A stretch of DNA of 64,000 bases, taken from positions 2,914,001 to 2,978,000 of the forward strand of contig NZ_JAGPYQ010000001.1 of the NCBI RefSeq assembly GCF_018070025.1. Direction: 5' to 3'. Below, piece after piece: positions 60,597-64,000 of this stretch. The notes under the pieces are model-generated. The model saw nothing but the letters and a program-made list of their open reading frames with translations, had not been told where the DNA came from and searched no databases. The position numbers were made by a program, and so were the translations under genes. The stretch's first letter is position 1; each line of letters starts with the position of its first letter. Origin of the DNA: Streptomyces liliiviolaceus (GTDB lineage: Bacteria; Actinomycetota; Actinomycetes; Streptomycetales; Streptomycetaceae).

Positions 60597-61706
60597 GTGA
60601 CCGCGTCCAACGGGAAGGGACCGTACCGACAGGCCCAGTTCGACCCACTCGCCGAACTGCGCCGCTCCGACGACCCGCCCTGGGACGTCTACCTCACCGG
60701 CACCGTCTTCCTCGACATCATCTTCACCGGACTCGACTCCGCCCCCGTCCGCGGGACCGAGTCCTGGGCCCGCGGCATGGGCTCCAGCCCCGGCGGCGTC
60801 GCGAACATGGCCACCGCGCTGGCCAGGCTCGGCCTGAAGACCTCGCTCGCCGCGGCCTTCGGGGACGACCACTACGGGGAGTACTGCTGGGACGCCCTGG
60901 AGCAGGGCGAACACATCGACCTCTCCGCGTCCCGCACCGCGCCCGGCTGGCACTCCCCGGTGACCGTCTCGATGGCGTACGAGGGCGAACGGACCATGGT
61001 CAGCCACGGCCACGAGCCGCCCCCGGAGGAGCCCGCGCCCGACTGCTCGCCCCGCGCGCGGGCGGCCGTCGCCTCGCTGACGCCGGGCACGAGCGCGCAC
61101 TGGATCGCCGGGGCGGCGGAGCGCGGTACCCGGATCTTCGCCGACGTGGGCTGGGACGACACGGGCCGCTGGGACCTCGCCGGGCTCCCCGACCTGCGGC
61201 ACTGCGAGGCGTTCCTGCCGAACGCCGAGGAGGCCATGCGGTACACCGGCGCCTCGTGTCCGCGCGCCGCCGCGCACGCGCTCACCGAGCACGTACCGCT
61301 CGCCGTCGTCACGCTGGGTGCCGAGGGCGCGTACGCCGTGGACCGCCGGACCGGTGAGACCGCGGAGGTTCCGGCCATCGAGGTCGAGGCGATGGACCCG
61401 ACCGGCGCCGGGGACGTCTTCGTCGCGGGGTTCGTGACGGGCACGCTGGCCGGCTGGCCGCTCGCCGACCGCCTCGCCTTCGCGGGCCTCACCGCGGCGC
61501 TGTCGGTCCAGGAGTTCGGGGGCTCGCTGTCCGCGCCCGGCTGGTCGGAGATCGCCGCCTGGTGGCGCCGCGTGCAGTCCTACGACCACCAGGATCCCGC
61601 GGCGCTCGGCCGGTACGCCTTCCTGGAACCGCTGCTTCCGGGGAGCGCCCGGGCCTGGCCCCTGAGACGGGCCGTACCGACGATCGGCTTCCGCAGATCC
61701 GCGTGA
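60597..61706 (+). CDS. PfkB family carbohydrate kinase
   Basis: 369 residues; GTG 60597 follows AGGGGAG by 6 nt. The ribokinase fold shows VYLTGTVFLDIIFTGL, SSPGGVANMATALARLGLKTSLAAAFGDDHYG, EAFLPNAEEAMRYTG and the C-terminal signature AMDPTGAGDVFVAGFVTGTL (catalytic Asp and the anion hole GAGD). The substrate is not clear; the family includes sugar, nucleoside and sugar-phosphate kinases. It is divergent from the MFS gene, so a transport-kinase pair is possible but unproven. Confidence 0.9.
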   Translation: MTASNGKGPYRQAQFDPLAELRRSDDPPWDVYLTGTVFLDIIFTGLDSAPVRGTESWARGMGSSPGGVANMATALARLGLKTSLAAAFGDDHYGEYCWDALEQGEHIDLSASRTAPGWHSPVTVSMAYEGERTMVSHGHEPPPEEPAPDCSPRARAAVASLTPGTSAHWIAGAAERGTRIFADVGWDDTGRWDLAGLPDLRHCEAFLPNAEEAMRYTGASCPRAAAHALTEHVPLAVVTLGAEGAYAVDRRTGETAEVPAIEVEAMDPTGAGDVFVAGFVTGTLAGWPLADRLAFAGLTAALSVQEFGGSLSAPGWSEIAAWWRRVQSYDHQDPAALGRYAFLEPLLPGSARAWPLRRAVPTIGFRRSA

Positions 61707-61863
61707 GGCCGCACGGGGGACAGGGGCCGCCCCTGGTGCCACAGGTGCGGCGGAAAAGTCCTACGGTGATGTCGGTGCCCCGACGTACTCTTGGAGACAC
61801 AAGGCTGCCGTACCGGCAAGCGTGCCTCACCGAGGAGGATGAGCAGGCCTTCAGAGCCGGCCC

Positions 61864-62922
<1,059 letters not shown>

Positions 62923-62934
62923 ACCAGCGCGACC

Positions 62935-63432
62935 ATGTCGATCGACGTCAACAACGAGTCCGGGACCGAGGTCGACGAGCAGGCGATCCTCGACATCGCC
63001 CGTTACGCCCTCGCGCGGATGCGCATCCACCCGCTCTCCGAGCTCTCGGTGATCGTCGTGGACACCGACGCGATGGAGCAGCTGCACATCCAGTGGATGG
63101 ACCTGCCGGGCCCCACGGATGTCATGTCGTTCCCGATGGACGAGCTGCGGCCGCCCGCGAAGGACGACGAGGAGCCGCCGCAGGGGCTGCTCGGTGACAT
63201 CGTGCTGTGCCCGGAGGTCGCCGAGCAGCAGGGCAAGGACGCCGAGACGCAGCACTCCATGGACGAGGAGCTCCAGCTCCTCACCGTCCACGGAGTGCTG
63301 CACCTGCTCGGGTACGACCACGAGGAGCCCGACGAGAAGGCCGAGATGTTCGGTCTGCAGGCCGCCATCGTGGACGGCTGGCGTGCGGAGAAGGGCCTCG
63401 AAGGTCCCTCCCCGGCCCCGACCGTCTCATGA
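62935..63432 (+). CDS. ybeY: Endoribonuclease YbeY
   Basis: 165 residues, required for 3' end maturation of 16S rRNA and ribosome quality control. The metal-binding motif is H119-x3-H123-x5-H129 in [11 protein letters not shown]. Preceding motifs are [17 protein letters not shown] and [10 protein letters not shown]. It starts 12 nt after phoH and overlaps the next gene by ATGA. Confidence 0.96.
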   Translation: MSIDVNNESGTEVDEQAILDIARYALARMRIHPLSELSVIVVDTDAMEQLHIQWMDLPGPTDVMSFPMDELRPPAKDDEEPPQGLLGDIVLCPEVAEQQGKDAETQHSMDEELQLLTVHGVLHLLGYDHEEPDEKAEMFGLQAAIVDGWRAEKGLEGPSPAPTVS

Positions 63433-64000
63433 GCCCGCAACTGGTCCTGGGCGCCATCGCCCTGGTCGTGGTCGCCTGGCTCGCCGCCTGCGCGGAGGCC
63501 GGCCTCGCACGCGTCTCCAGCTTCCGCGCCGAGGAGGCGGTACGGTCGGGCCGCCGAGGCAGCGCCAAGCTCGCCCAGGTCGCCGCCGACCCGACCCGCT
63601 ATCTGAACGTGGCCCTGCTGGTGCGCGTCGCCTGCGAGATGGCGTCCGCCGCCCTCGTCACGTACGCCTGCCTGAAGGAGTTCGCCGAGACCTGGCAGGC
63701 GCTGGCCGTCGCCATCGGCGTGATGGTCCTCGTCTCGTACGTCGCCGTCGGGGTCTCGCCGCGCACCATCGGCCGCCAGCACCCGCTGAACACGGCCACG
63801 GCGGCGGCGTACGTGCTGCTGCCGCTGGCCCGGATCATGGGACCGGTCCCGCCGCTGCTCATCCTCATCGGCAACGCGCTCACGCCCGGCAAGGGCTTCC
63901 GGCGCGGGCCCTTCGCCTCCGAGGCCGAGCTGCGCGCGATGGTCGACCTGGCGGAGAAGGAGTCGCTCATCGAGGACGAGGAGCGCCGCATGGTGCACTC
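63429..64000 (+). CDS. CNNM/CorC-type (HlyC) membrane protein, 3' end outside window
   Basis: 190 residues seen, open to the window edge. The N-terminal DUF21 (CNNM) transmembrane domain has [26 protein letters not shown], then helices at about 58-125. The linker [30 protein letters not shown] leads towards the CBS pair and CorC domain outside the window. The family is linked to magnesium and cobalt transport or homeostasis. The phoH-ybeY-corC order is a conserved bacterial cluster. Start overlaps ybeY (ATGA). Confidence 0.93.
   Translation, partial: MSPQLVLGAIALVVVAWLAACAEAGLARVSSFRAEEAVRSGRRGSAKLAQVAADPTRYLNVALLVRVACEMASAALVTYACLKEFAETWQALAVAIGVMVLVSYVAVGVSPRTIGRQHPLNTATAAAYVLLPLARIMGPVPPLLILIGNALTPGKGFRRGPFASEAELRAMVDLAEKESLIEDEERRMVH

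Overview
The window is about 70 percent GC, its protein-coding genes start mainly with ATG or GTG, and its gene order is that of the core chromosome of a Streptomyces or close relative. From memory it follows the S. coelicolor block from obg (about SCO2595) down to phoH (about SCO2532). No phage, plasmid, CRISPR or biosynthetic island was seen. The interest lies in regulation, in unusual domain architectures and in dispersed repeats that have entered genes.

Layout. 1-10 kb: the 3' part of obgE, a secreted beta-propeller protein, a TagF-like wall-polymer transferase on the minus strand, proB, a small conserved gene, proA, and two membrane proteins sharing one N-terminal motif. 10-16 kb: an M48 membrane protease, two tiny membrane proteins, nadD, an atypical LCP (wall polymer ligase family) protein, rsfS and a GpgP-like phosphatase. 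16-17 kb: two identical tRNA-Ala(GGC) genes around two small ORFs, one of them clearly a cysteine-rich zinc-ribbon type. 17-20 kb: a NuoF-like/ferredoxin protein coupled to a b-type cytochrome membrane protein (minus strand). 20-25 kb: leuS behind a leader peptide and attenuator, a coiled-coil membrane protein and a DegV protein. 25-33 kb: comEA, comEC, arylamine N-acetyltransferase, a YceI protein, a small protein and holA. 33-38 kb: rpsT (minus strand), lepA and a long-chain acyl-CoA ligase. 38-45 kb: a soluble hybrid kinase with a long HAMP array and its response regulator (minus strand), divergent from a SpoIIE-type phosphatase. 45-52 kb: hemW, a DUF3097 gene, a metallo-hydrolase, then hrcA-dnaJ under a CIRCE-like operator, a nitronate monooxygenase and rsmE. 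52-64 kb: a lipoprotein, a tricorn protease, a HIT protein, RNase Z, adenosine deaminase, an MFS transporter, a PfkB kinase, phoH, ybeY and the start of a CorC/HlyC-type membrane protein.

Themes. (1) leuS is preceded by a 12-codon leader peptide containing three consecutive Leu codons, then a hairpin, then an intrinsic terminator: a textbook attenuator layout. (2) About ten genes, including that leader peptide, show a -10-like hexamer 6 to 8 nt before the start codon and little or no Shine-Dalgarno sequence, the geometry of leaderless mRNAs. (3) Three dispersed repeat families occur, called A, B and C here. A copies lie between many genes and twice inside the comEA reading frame; a C copy lies inside the adenosine deaminase frame; one B copy is a large cruciform-capable palindrome, and a second B copy carries an A copy in its apex. 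(4) Several proteins are built oddly: the HAMP-array kinase, an LCP domain lacking the usual Arg-Asp signature, a phosphatase whose ATPase domain is split by a Gly/Pro/Ala-rich insert, and the NuoF-ferredoxin/cytochrome pair.

All function calls rest on motif reading and family knowledge without database searches. Starts were chosen from Shine-Dalgarno sequences or leaderless geometry.
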